From: Ancrocorticia sp047501485
GTDB taxonomy: Bacteria > Actinomycetota > Actinomycetes > Actinomycetales > Actinomycetaceae
Direction of reading: 5' to 3'
Assembly (NCBI GenBank): GCA_047501485.1
Contig: JAZDRN010000012.1
Location: 19,729 to 83,728 of the forward strand
Length of the DNA stretch: 64,000 nt
Positions 54,444-61,870 of this stretch are shown here, piece after piece. Each line of letters starts with the position of its first letter. Within the stretch, counting starts at the first letter, position 1. The notes under the pieces are model-generated. The model ran no database searches, had not been told where the DNA came from, and was given only the letters and a program-made list of their open reading frames with translations. A program made the position numbers and the translations under genes.

Positions 54444-54728
54444 TACTCCCAGATCAAAGAGCCTCTCCCGCGCAGAATTCTCATTTGCACACGAATAGCT
54501 CTTCAACGCACACGGACGTGCGGCGAGGCATTCCGAGCTATTGCTTGAAGCGATCGACTGTGACATGGTGAACAACATCCGATAACCGGGTTCATCGAGC
54601 TTTCGTTTTTCGTATTCCAACATCTCGTGCTACATACCAGGTTCTACCTGCGGCAAGGCATCACCGCTCCGGCACAGTCCATCGAGAGGACGAGTGTGCC
54701 GGCCGAAAGATTGGCGGCATTGTGAGCC

Positions 54729-55277
54729 ATGGAAGCAAACAACGACCAAGTGGAGGCCCAACATCATGTACCTCCGTTACTTGACTTAGACGGTACCGAG
54801 GGGACTGGCTGGAGAGCCTGGGCGAAACGAGCGATCCTGCTTGGCTTTTCTCTTTTTGTGATCGCCGGTCTGTGCGGGGCATATGACCGCACCGCCGAGA
54901 TCGATACAACAGTTGGTACCACACGTATCCACGTGGAATACCCACACACCACACGCGCTGGAAGCGACATCGCGCTGACATTGCGGATCAAGAGCGGCGA
55001 GGGGCTACCAACCTCTTTCCAACTGGGTATCGATCGCAACTATATGGGACTCTTCGAGGACCTGGATGTACGGCCGACACCGGAGTCGGAGACGACGGCG
55101 GCGGACGGCTCGCTTTTACTGGAGTTCGCTCCCAACGCGGGCTCATCAACCGCATGGATCTCGATCACCGGCCGCACCACTGACGGTTGGACCCCACAAA
55201 CCACGGGCGCTCTATCACTCTCGGGTGAGGGGCTCGGCCCGTTCGATGTCTTCTTGCGGACATGGAAGCTTCCCTAA
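54729..55277 (+). CDS. Membrane-anchored extracytoplasmic protein, unknown
   Basis: A 182-residue protein: 30 acidic cytoplasmic residues, one membrane helix (about 34-54: RAILLGFSLFVIAGLCGAY), then a 125-residue outside domain predicted as beta-strands (TRIHVEYPHTTRAGSDIALTLRIKSGEGLPTSFQLGI), resembling an Ig-like fold. It lies 43 nt before the DUF421 gene, so the two are probably co-transcribed and may work together at the envelope. I do not recognise a family. Confidence 0.7.
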   Translation: MEANNDQVEAQHHVPPLLDLDGTEGTGWRAWAKRAILLGFSLFVIAGLCGAYDRTAEIDTTVGTTRIHVEYPHTTRAGSDIALTLRIKSGEGLPTSFQLGIDRNYMGLFEDLDVRPTPESETTAADGSLLLEFAPNAGSSTAWISITGRTTDGWTPQTTGALSLSGEGLGPFDVFLRTWKLP

Positions 55278-55320
55278 GCCTATCTGCCCAGGGCGGGCCA
55301 CACCATCGAGAGGATTTCTC

Positions 55321-55794
55321 ATGGAAATAGTCATCCGAGCTGCGATCGCTTTCGCACTCCTGTGGTTGTTGACCAAAGCCTCCGGGAGGGCCACCCTCGG
55401 CGAACTCAGTTCGTTCGACCTTCTGGTATTTGTGACAATGGGCGATCTCATCCAACAGGGCATCACGGCCGAGGACAGGACTCTCACCGGCGGCGTGCTG
55501 GCTGTTGCAACCTTTGCCCTGCTCGCGGTGGCCCTTGACTTCGCATCCTCTCATTCAACCCGGATCTCCCGCATTGTCGAAGGCCCGCCCGTCGTGCTCG
55601 TGTCACAGGGCACGATCCACAAATCCGCACTCAGGCGCTTTCACATCTCTGACGACGAGCTGCGTACCGCCGCGAGGCAATCCGGTTTCGAAAGCCTCGA
55701 CGGCATCAGGCTGGCGGTTCTAGAGCACAACGGCAAGATCTCATTCTTCGAGGAGCAGGGGCACAGCGAGAAAGAACCCCGCGCATCGCTCTAA
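55321..55794 (+). CDS. DUF421 family membrane protein
   Basis: A 157-residue protein with three N-terminal helices (EIVIRAAIAFALLWLLTKASG, SSFDLLVFVTMGDLIQQGI, LAVATFALLAVALDFAS) and a cytoplasmic YetF-like domain (VEGPPVVLVSQGTIHKSALRRFHISDDELRTAARQSGFESLDGIRLAVLEHNGKISFF). The GELSSFDLLVFVTMGD and GPPVVLV motifs are diagnostic. ATG start with GAGAGG upstream; the open frame extends further upstream by chance. DUF421 genes often sit with stress operons; the molecular role is not established. Confidence 0.92.
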   Translation: MEIVIRAAIAFALLWLLTKASGRATLGELSSFDLLVFVTMGDLIQQGITAEDRTLTGGVLAVATFALLAVALDFASSHSTRISRIVEGPPVVLVSQGTIHKSALRRFHISDDELRTAARQSGFESLDGIRLAVLEHNGKISFFEEQGHSEKEPRASL

Positions 55795-56094
55795 TGCTCG
55801 GCATCGCGCCCCCGCTCTACCCTTCGGCATACCTTCGAAAAGCACATCACAGAGAGGCCGCGTCCTCCCTCCGCTATCCGGGGCCGACGCGACCGAGACA
55901 TTCCTTTGCCCGCATTTGCCCTACGATCTCCGACGCTTATTCTTAAAATGGCAAGCGTATAGCACACATTGACGGTAATATAAGGGACAAAGGTCCGGTC
56001 AGGGACCCGTGATTGTCTGCGACCAGGCATTGCGACACCCGTCAGTGATGTCGTGCGTAGTCGATTCTGTTTCTTGTCAGCGAGGCCTCCGCCC

Positions 56095-56122
56095 GAACGA
56101 GAATGCACCGAGTTTCTCGTTC
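56095..56122. promoter_or_regulatory. Inverted repeat before the lipoprotein gene
   Basis: GAACGAGAA and TTCTCGTTC (perfect 9 bp) flank 10 nt, ending 16 nt before the TTG start. It is a possible operator or leader hairpin. The remaining part of this 344-nt spacer has an AT-richer stretch with TTGACG and GTATAG elements but no gene. Confidence 0.45.
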
Positions 56123-56138
56123 CAACGAAAGGTATAGC

Positions 56139-56816
56139 TTGCGTAACACCCGTTTTCGACGTTCCTCCCTTGCATTTGCTGCTGCCCTGAGCGGCGCGCT
56201 GGCTCTCTCCGCGTGCTCCTCTTCAGACGAACCTGAAACACAGCAGAGTCAGACAGAACAAAGCACGGTGGAAGAGAGCCCGACACAACAGGCTCCCACC
56301 GACGAACCAACGGATGACAGCACCGAGACCGACGAGGCCAGTGCCGCCCCAGCCGGCGATCAGGCCGAAGTAGAGATCGGTGAGACGATCGAGGATCCCG
56401 ATATGGGAGACACCATCCAGGTTGTCTCCGCGATCCGCGATTTCCCGTCTGAAGAGAAGTCCGACGTCATCGCCGACGGCGGCGAGGTAGTTCTTCTCCA
56501 GGTCACCGTCACCCCCGGCACCGAGTACGGCGGCTTGGTCTCCATCGGAGATTTCGAGATCTCGTGGGATGATGGCGCAGACTTCTGGAACAACCAGACG
56601 CGCATGATCGAGGATGAGATGGAAGCCGCCGGCCACACTCCCCTCGAAGATGTCTCGCGCCGCGACGGTGGCGAGCACACCGGTTGGATCGCCTTCTTCC
56701 CCGAAGAGCGCTCCGATTCCTACCTCATCCAGTACCGGCGCGGCGGCGCAGAGGTAATCGGCTCGGACGAGCAAATCGATCCATTCGAGACTCAATTCGA
56801 GATTCCAGCTCCGTAG
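56139..56816 (+). CDS. Secreted lipoprotein, DUF4352-like
   Basis: A 225-residue lipoprotein. The signal peptide ends in a lipobox, LALSAC, at about residues 22-27. A 50-residue Gln/Thr/Glu/Asp-rich linker follows, then a beta-sandwich-like domain (VEIGETIEDPDMGDTIQVVSAIRDF, then GEVVLLQVTVTPGTEYGG, GWIAFFPEERSDSYLIQY) of the DUF4352/telomeric-repeat-like kind. A TTG start with GAAAGG 6 nt upstream is preferred over an ATG 36 nt earlier, because the latter would put the 9-bp inverted repeat inside the gene. It ends at a strong hairpin. Role at the envelope unknown. Confidence 0.8.
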   Translation: MRNTRFRRSSLAFAAALSGALALSACSSSDEPETQQSQTEQSTVEESPTQQAPTDEPTDDSTETDEASAAPAGDQAEVEIGETIEDPDMGDTIQVVSAIRDFPSEEKSDVIADGGEVVLLQVTVTPGTEYGGLVSIGDFEISWDDGADFWNNQTRMIEDEMEAAGHTPLEDVSRRDGGEHTGWIAFFPEERSDSYLIQYRRGGAEVIGSDEQIDPFETQFEIPAP

Positions 56817-56829
56817 CAGCATCGTAGAA

Positions 56830-56862
56830 GCGGGGCCTGAGCGTTCGACGCTCGGGCCCCGC
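56830..56862 (+). terminator. Terminator after the lipoprotein gene
   Basis: GCGGGGCC-GAGCG and CGCTC-GGCCCCGC with one mismatched pair and a TTCGA loop, followed by TTT. Confidence 0.85.
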
Positions 56863-57004
56863 TTTGATCGGGGCATCGGCTGATGCATGCCAGCAGGCTT
56901 TTGAACAGGATCGGCTTCTCCGGACTGACTTTCATACCGGTCCTGTTCTATGTGTCGACGTTCATGCTGTATCCGGATGCCACGCGCCGCCCAGCATTGA
57001 CCCC

Positions 57005-57032
57005 ACCCGGAACCCGGAACCCGGAACCCGGA
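57005..57032. repeat. Four tandem copies of a 7-bp unit
   Basis: ACCCGGA is repeated four times without interruption, ending 73 nt before the epimerase-family start. The unit is not a multiple of three, and slippage here would change promoter spacing. A 72-residue frame crossing it is not convincing as a gene. Confidence 0.85.
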
Positions 57033-57105
57033 AAACAACGAATTCTAGGTGCCGTCGTCGTCCAAAGATTTTCTCTATCCGGGCATCCCGCAATATCCTG
57101 AGCGC

Positions 57106-58065
57106 ATGGCTTCAACTGGACGACGAGCGGTGATCCTGGGCGGTACCGGGGCAATCGGCGCGGCTACGGCGCTAAGGCTAGCCGGGCAGGGCTGGCACGT
57201 GGACGTGACGGGGCGCGATCAGGCGAAGATGCCGCGCGAGCTCATCGACATGGGAGTCCGCTTTCGCCAGATCGATCGCTCGGACATACGAGGTGTTTCC
57301 GCCCTTGTCGACGACGGCGCGGATCTGCTCGTCGACCTTGTCGCCTACAGGGGACAAGACGTACGAGCCCTGGTTCCCGCCATGCGGGTCTGCACCTCGA
57401 TCGTTGTCGTATCCTCCCGCGCCGTCTACATCGACCCGCAGGGCCGGCACATCAACGGCGATGAGGCACCCGCGTTCCGCATTCCCATCCCGGAGACCAA
57501 CCCGACGGTTCCACCTGCCGGCCCGGGGGTCGATCCGTTTTCGCGCGAGGGATATGCTGCCTCCAAAGTTGCCGTGGAACGAGAGAGCTTGGAAAGCGGA
57601 TTGCCCATCACGGTTCTCCGTCCGTCCAAGGTCCACGGGCGCTGGGCCCGCAACGCACGCACAGCCGCCATCGTGGAACAGATGCTCGCGGGCATCGATG
57701 AGATACAGCTCGCAGATCATGGCATGGCGATAGACCATCTGACCGCGGCCGCCAACACCGCCGCTCTCATCGAGACCGTTGCCGACACCCCGGCGGGGCG
57801 TGTTCTGAATTCGGCCGATCCAGACCCTCTGACTGCTAAGCGGATCGTGGGGGCGATAGCGGAAGCGATCGGTTGGAAGGGATGCGTGCGCGGTCTAGAG
57901 CCGGGGCGAGAGGGCGGGGATCATCCGTGGAATCCCACGCACCCGATTATCCTGGATACAGAGGCAGCTGCCGCCATCGGTTACGCTCCGGCAGGCACCG
58001 CCCGAGAGCTTCTAGCCGATGAAGCCACATGGGTTGCCTCAACCCTCTCCTCCCGCCGGCGATAA
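57106..58065 (+). CDS. NAD-dependent epimerase/dehydratase family protein
   Basis: Extended-SDR-fold protein of 319 residues. The Rossmann motif is VILGGTGAIGAATALRLAGQG (GGTGAIG, about 11-17). A Ser in VVSSRAVYID and the Tyr/Lys pair near GYAASKVAVE (about 160-170) correspond to the catalytic triad Ser-Tyr-x3-Lys: here YAASK. The C-terminal part (TVLRPSKVHGRWARNARTAAIVEQ) binds substrate. The frame is open upstream across the heptamer repeats, but homology starts at MASTGRRAV. The sugar-nucleotide or other substrate is unknown. Confidence 0.88.
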   Translation: MASTGRRAVILGGTGAIGAATALRLAGQGWHVDVTGRDQAKMPRELIDMGVRFRQIDRSDIRGVSALVDDGADLLVDLVAYRGQDVRALVPAMRVCTSIVVVSSRAVYIDPQGRHINGDEAPAFRIPIPETNPTVPPAGPGVDPFSREGYAASKVAVERESLESGLPITVLRPSKVHGRWARNARTAAIVEQMLAGIDEIQLADHGMAIDHLTAAANTAALIETVADTPAGRVLNSADPDPLTAKRIVGAIAEAIGWKGCVRGLEPGREGGDHPWNPTHPIILDTEAAAAIGYAPAGTARELLADEATWVASTLSSRRR

Positions 58066-58099
58066 CGCCGCTCGAGGGAGTTCGAGCCCGCAGTCGGGA

Positions 58100-58639
58100 T
58101 CAATCGGCGAGCTCGATGGTGACCGAGCGGGCGGAATCCCAGCCGCGGAGCACGGACACGTCTCCCTCCATCTCGCCAATCCTCACAATACCGTTGTAGC
58201 GCCCGACATCGCTGTAGTAGAGCACGAGGGCCTCGGACGGTGAATAGTAGCCGATGGTGCCTTCTGGCGCACTCTCCCCCGAAGGCATGCCCTCCATGGC
58301 AAGCGGCCGAGGCGGCTCAGCAAGCACTTCCTGGCCACCGTAGTCAGAGAAGTCGAGCGTCAGCGGCAGTTGGTCGATCAAGGACTGTGCCGCTGCGTTG
58401 TCCCAGAGCCTCGCCTCGAGAGTCTGTTCTCCGATCACGATGCGTATAGATGTCTCGCTCATGGCTTCTCCTGACGATTTGGGCGGGGAGCTCGGAGCAG
58501 GGGCCGGGGACGTCGCCTGGGACGGCCCCGTCGTCGCTCCCGATTCGGACTGCGGTTCAGTAGCGGAACAAGAGGTGAGTCCTAAACCGATCGAGGCCAC
58601 CACGAAGGCGGCGACGAGCCGGGAGCGTCGGTTCCTCAC
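58100..58639 (-). CDS. Lipoprotein with cyclophilin-like fold
   Basis: A 179-residue protein: signal peptide with lipobox LGLTSCS, a 35-residue Ser/Pro/Thr linker, then a cyclophilin-like domain (about 60-179): IRIVIGEQTLEARLWDNAAAQSLIDQLPLTLDFSDYGGQEVLAEPP, then GTIGYYSPSEALVLYYSDVG, ending SVTIELAD. Such domains occur alone as cytoplasmic proteins; here one is exported and lipid-anchored. GTG start with GGAG about 8 nt upstream. The longer frame upstream reads into a decayed SDR gene, which supports the GTG. No catalytic prolyl-isomerase residues can be assigned. Confidence 0.82.
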   Translation of the reverse strand: MRNRRSRLVAAFVVASIGLGLTSCSATEPQSESGATTGPSQATSPAPAPSSPPKSSGEAMSETSIRIVIGEQTLEARLWDNAAAQSLIDQLPLTLDFSDYGGQEVLAEPPRPLAMEGMPSGESAPEGTIGYYSPSEALVLYYSDVGRYNGIVRIGEMEGDVSVLRGWDSARSVTIELAD

Positions 58640-58940
58640 GTCTGCTCTCCGATGCTGACGGAACGGCCTGGCGCCGGCGATATGGGGTTCCCAGATGCGC
58701 TCGGCCAGTGCTGCCGAGTCGTGGCAAGGATCTCCGTTTCCATTCGCACCGAGGATGATGAGCTGCCGCACGTTCACACCTCTCTCAGTCGCGCCAGTAC
58801 TGCGGTGAACTGTTGGCGGAGCTCGCCGAGTTCGTCGGAATGCGAGAGACGAATACTACCGAGAAATCTTCGCGTCCGAGTTTCCGGGCAACTGCCGCTC
58901 CAAGTGCAGGGCGAGCTCCGGCAATAGCGATGACAGACAT
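58640..58940 (-). pseudogene. Decayed short-chain dehydrogenase
   Basis: The start MSVIAIAGARPALGAAVARKLG, then EDFSVVFVS, is an SDR Rossmann N-terminus with the Gly-rich loop altered. The sense then continues in another frame (HSDELGELRQQFTAVLARLREV, then a stop). A third frame just downstream carries a piece resembling an SDR C-terminus (LIILGANGNGDPCHDSAALAERIWE). The middle of the enzyme is missing. This is best read as an SDR gene reduced by internal deletion and frameshifts. It lies immediately upstream of the cyclophilin-like lipoprotein. Confidence 0.6.
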
Positions 58941-59155
58941 GCTTCCATGCTAGGGCGGTATATCTGGTCCAGGGAGGCTCCCTGAGTACCCCCACCAGCG
59001 GGGTCTCCATGGATGATCTACTCCGATGATCTCCGAGAAGCTTGCCTCAGATGCTGGATGGCGAAGAAGTGCCTTATGGATGCGAACTGCCAAAGCCACG
59101 GGCCGCCTGTGCCATTGCATCGCCTGAGTCAAGAATGAATCTGTGACCCTCTGGT

Positions 59156-59243
59156 CGTTATGTGACGTCGTCGACACCGGCCGCGCCGTCACATAACGCG
59201 GGGGACGTCACTTATAGCCGGGACCGTCACATTTCGACGGCCG
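59156..59243. repeat. 19-bp-period direct repeats with an inverted copy
   Basis: CGTCAC begins three consecutive units exactly 19 nt apart (59187, 59206, 59225), each followed by an AT-rich tetramer and a G/C-rich tail. The first unit also pairs perfectly over 12 bp (CGTCACATAACG) with an inverted copy 19 nt to its left. The 490-nt spacer around it has no convincing gene. Possible roles are protein-binding iterons, integrase arm sites or an operator array. Confidence 0.7.
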
Positions 59244-59392
59244 GGATGACTGGATTCCAGCGCCCTTGCACACTGACAGGCCTACAACCCACAACACGCC
59301 AAGCCCTTGCCCACTGACCCTAATTTCCGTGTAATAGGCATGTAATCGGGCAAGGCACGTGGCAGCCAGCTCCGTTTGTTCCGGGTAAAGCA

Positions 59393-59426
59393 AAGGGCCC
59401 GGTTCTCGATGAGAACCAGGCCCTTG
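59393..59426 (-). terminator. Terminator of the displaced tRNA
   Basis: AAGGGCC-GGTTCTC and GAGAACC-GGCCCTT with one mismatch and a GAT loop, followed leftward by TTTG. It lies 7 nt beyond the tRNA 3' fragment, as expected for the native terminator of the interrupted tRNA gene. Confidence 0.8.
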
Positions 59427-59432
59427 CATCAG

Positions 59433-59470
59433 TGGCGGGGGCAGGATTTGAACCTACGACCTCCGGGGTT
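59433..59470 (-). tRNA. tRNA 3'-end fragment, probable attachment site
   Basis: Only the 3' half of a tRNA is present: variable region GGAGGTCG, the T-arm with GGTTCAAATCC, the acceptor strand CCCCGCC and the discriminator A. No matching D-arm or anticodon loop precedes it; the upstream bases look unrelated. A tyrosine integrase gene starts its coding region nearby on the 5' side. This is the usual relic left when an integrative element inserts at a tRNA 3' end. The isotype cannot be fixed from the fragment, though it resembles Met-type tRNAs. Confidence 0.7.
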
Positions 59471-59608
59471 TAATCACGATCGTTAGTGAGCGTTGGCCTG
59501 TTGTTAGCTTTACCCGCCAGTTGCTATGGTTTCAAGACATTTGGTTTCACGGACTAACTCATGAATTCACAGTCTTTCACAGCAATACAGATGACCATAC
59601 AGATTACC

Positions 59609-60808
59609 TTATGACTTCATCGCCTTGACCAGAGGCGTCGTATCCGTCGTGTCCGTGTAGGACGCGAGGTTGACTCCCTGGCCGTGACCGAACCATGCGG
59701 CCCGGATCTCAGCAGGGACGCCCTTGGACATGGCCATCGTGTTGAGAGTCGCCCTCCAGACGTGCGTGGAGACCTCGGACAACAGCGGGATCTTGCACTC
59801 GCGTCCGATCTCTCGCATGAGCTTCGTCATGGCATGCTGAGCGTTGGAGGTATCCCAGAGGCTCGTCGGTGTCGCTGGGGAGCCGAACAACCGATCGACC
59901 CGTGTCTCAGCAAGGCGGACCGCGATGCGGGCCGCCACGCGGGAATCGAGGACTTCTACGTCGCGAGGCTTCGAGCCTTTCGCAATATCTTCCCCCACAT
60001 GGATCAGGACACGGCCAGTGTCGTCCACGGTGACATAGCGGCAGTACAGCTGCCGGGCCTCGGAGATGCGCAACCCCGTCGTGGCTTGGAGAAGCGCCAT
60101 CTCCACGGTCGCCCGGCGCTGGGCAACGCGATCAACGGCCTGGTAGCGCCCACGGCGAGGTTCCTCAACCTCTGTCGTATCGACGGAAAGCAGGTAGTCG
60201 AGAGCCTTCCGATATTCCGCTTCGGAGAGCGCCTGACCGCCGTTGCTCTTCTTCGTCATTTTCATGCTTCCGAGCTCGATCGGCATTCCGAGCAAGGGAT
60301 TTGCCTCGATCAACTCATCGCGGATCATCTGGCCGAGGACCCAGCGCGAGAGGACGTTCTTGGCTTGACGTCCGGTCTCCCGGCCCCGATCCTTGGCAAT
60401 CGCTTGAAGAGCCTCCTCCAGCCTGCGGAAACGCGTCGCGTCAACGATCTTGTAACCTTCGAACTGTTCGATGAGCACGTCAAGGAGATGTAGGTATCGA
60501 GTTTTCGACAGCTGCTTCAGCTTCTCGGTATTGGTGACTGCCGGGATAGAGACCTCCTCAATATAGTCAGACATGAGGGAGGTCGGCGTCCACGTTCCCC
60601 GATTACCTCCGCTGCGCAGGAGTTCGGCTGCCGTCCTCCGGGCATTGGCACGGGTCTCGCCCTTCGTCGGGCCTTTAGACGTCTTCTTGAGGATCTTCCC
60701 GTCGTTGAGGCAGATCGACCATTGGAGGCGATAGCCTCCGTCTGGACGTTCAACGACGACGCTTGTGTCGATGGATGTTTGACCTGGTTTCAGTGGAACT
60801 CGTGGCAT
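59609..60808 (-). CDS. int: Tyrosine recombinase (phage/ICE-type integrase)
   Basis: Site-specific recombinase of 399 residues. An arm-binding N-terminus (about 15-65, YRLQWSICLNDGKILKKTSKGPTKGE) is followed by a core-binding SAM-like domain (about 75-175) and the catalytic domain with R247 (TTGLRISEAR), H349-x2-R352 (THVWRATL), H375 (WFGHGQG) and the nucleophile Y384 (SYTDTTD). Its stop lies 138 nt from the tRNA fragment. It should excise and integrate the element at that tRNA. Upstream is an AT-rich promoter region with TAGAAT. Confidence 0.95.
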   Translation of the reverse strand: MPRVPLKPGQTSIDTSVVVERPDGGYRLQWSICLNDGKILKKTSKGPTKGETRANARRTAAELLRSGGNRGTWTPTSLMSDYIEEVSIPAVTNTEKLKQLSKTRYLHLLDVLIEQFEGYKIVDATRFRRLEEALQAIAKDRGRETGRQAKNVLSRWVLGQMIRDELIEANPLLGMPIELGSMKMTKKSNGGQALSEAEYRKALDYLLSVDTTEVEEPRRGRYQAVDRVAQRRATVEMALLQATTGLRISEARQLYCRYVTVDDTGRVLIHVGEDIAKGSKPRDVEVLDSRVAARIAVRLAETRVDRLFGSPATPTSLWDTSNAQHAMTKLMREIGRECKIPLLSEVSTHVWRATLNTMAMSKGVPAEIRAAWFGHGQGVNLASYTDTTDTTPLVKAMKS

Positions 60809-60914
60809 GCCATAGATATTACTTATTACATTGGTTCAAGTCAAGATTTATGTGGTAGAATGAACTCATAACGCAGAGCTGGATCGCATGAAGCCGACAA
60901 ATTACCGGCGCGAT

Positions 60915-60932
60915 TCACGGCTTCGGCCGTGA
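60915..60932. other. UUCG-loop hairpin in the int-xis region
   Basis: TCACGGC and GCCGTGA around a TTCG tetraloop, a very stable RNA hairpin, in the leader between the divergent integrase and excisionase-like genes. It could be a leader terminator or attenuator for the rightward transcript. Confidence 0.5.
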
Positions 60933-61056
60933 CGTCTTCCCGCGACGGAGGGGAGATGCCGACACAGCCTCAAGGTGACAGTCGCCGGGTCGAGGGCCGA
61001 TTGCCTCGATAGCATCCACATCAACGGTGCATGTGGATTGCTTTCGAAGGATTGTT

Positions 61057-61290
61057 GTGTCCACTTCAGCTGCTGTTTTGCCAGATAATTCAACCCCCGT
61101 GCCTCTCGCCGTGGATTCGTCCACTGCTGCCCGCATGATCGGCGTCGCACCGGGAACTCTCAACAACTGGCGTACTCGGGGCCTCGGGCCCACGTACGTC
61201 CGCCACGGCCTGCCCGGCTCCCGGATTCTCTATCGAGTCTCGGACCTCCAGGCATGGCTTGATGCTAATGTCGTCGGGGGAAAGAAGTGA
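61057..61290 (+). CDS. Excisionase-like helix-turn-helix protein
   Basis: A 77-residue DNA-binding protein with a MerR/AlpA-type winged helix: DSSTAARMIGVAPGTLNNWRTRGLGPTYVRHG, then SRILYRVSDLQAWLDANVVGG. GTG start with GAAGGA 5 nt upstream. Divergent from the integrase, it fits the recombination directionality factor (Xis) or the element's regulator. It is followed by a short frame of about 20 codons and no further gene until higB. Confidence 0.85.
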   Translation: MSTSAAVLPDNSTPVPLAVDSSTAARMIGVAPGTLNNWRTRGLGPTYVRHGLPGSRILYRVSDLQAWLDANVVGGKK

Positions 61291-61492
61291 GCCTGTCAAC
61301 TTCCTCCACAAACCTCCGAGCAGACCTTTCCGAGGTACCCGGCAGGTGAAGCTTCCTGTCGCTCAACGAGTTCGGCGAGTGACGCCATCAGAGCCCATAC
61401 CAGGTGATCGTCTCGTTAGGACTTATTGGGTCCGTGTACACGGCCGGCCAGATCTGTGTGTCGGGTCAGAGGTACGGCTCACACTCAGGCAT

Positions 61493-61538
61493 AATTTCTA
61501 TGATGGAATTTCTATGATGGCTACGTTACACTGTAACG
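61493..61538 (+). promoter_or_regulatory. Duplicated promoter element and HigA operator
   Basis: AATTTCTATGATGG occurs twice in perfect tandem (61493-61506 and 61507-61520), each copy containing TATGAT, a good -10. Immediately after lies the palindrome CGTTAC-ACT-GTAACG, suitable as the site where the antitoxin's helix-turn-helix binds to repress the pair. The rest of the 264-nt spacer after the excisionase gene shows no gene. Confidence 0.6.
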
Positions 61539-61554
61539 AGATCGGTGACACTGA

Positions 61555-61857
61555 TTGCGAGTAGAATACAAGGACAACAAGATCGCGAAGCTGTGCACGG
61601 ACGAGCGCGAGATGCAAAAGAAGCGACCCGACCTGAAGAAGAAGCTCCGACTGCGGATCAAGGCACTTGAGAACTCGGACACGCTCGGCGACTTGTTGAT
61701 TGACGACCCGGGAGGAGCTTGGCATGACCTCAAAGGCAAGCGTGCGGGAACGTGGGCCGGCGAGCTCAGCGGCAACTGGCGACTAATCATCGAGCCAGAA
61801 ACCAACTCGCTGACAGCGGTCACCGTGACCGTAATCGACACCGAAGACTACCACTAA
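61555..61857 (+). CDS. higB: HigB-like toxin (RelE superfamily)
   Basis: mRNA-cleaving toxin of 100 residues, about the normal HigB length: VEYKDNKIAKLCTDEREMQKKRPDLKKKLRLRIKALE, then LGDLLIDDPGGAWHDLKGKRAGTWAGELSGNWRLIIEP, where the GAWHDLKGKRAG(x)WA(x)ELSGNWRL pattern carries the conserved HigB core, ending in VTVIDTEDYH. TTG start with GGTGA upstream. It lies 13 nt before the antitoxin gene, the HigBA order (toxin first). The pair is likely to stabilise the element and may act in phage defence. Confidence 0.9.
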   Translation: MRVEYKDNKIAKLCTDEREMQKKRPDLKKKLRLRIKALENSDTLGDLLIDDPGGAWHDLKGKRAGTWAGELSGNWRLIIEPETNSLTAVTVTVIDTEDYH

Positions 61858-61870
61858 GGAAGGAGAGACC

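Noticed and set aside
56883..57101. A 72-codon frame with a hydrophobic N-terminus crossing the heptamer repeat
   Set aside because: No ribosome site, the repeat gives a fortuitous PGTRNPEPG stretch, and it overlaps the epimerase upstream region. No conservation evidence.
58950..59192. 80-codon leftward frame in the 59-kb spacer
   Set aside because: No start signal or recognisable domain, and it overlaps the repeat array. Probably chance.
59156..59243. CRISPR array
   Set aside because: Units are only 19 bp in period with no constant long repeat plus variable spacer, and no cas genes are present. Described as an iteron-like repeat instead.
59433..59518. A complete tRNA gene
   Set aside because: GGCGGGT about 86 nt upstream of the 3' end could pair with the acceptor strand, but no D-arm or 7-nt anticodon loop forms between them. 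Only the 3' half is tRNA-like.
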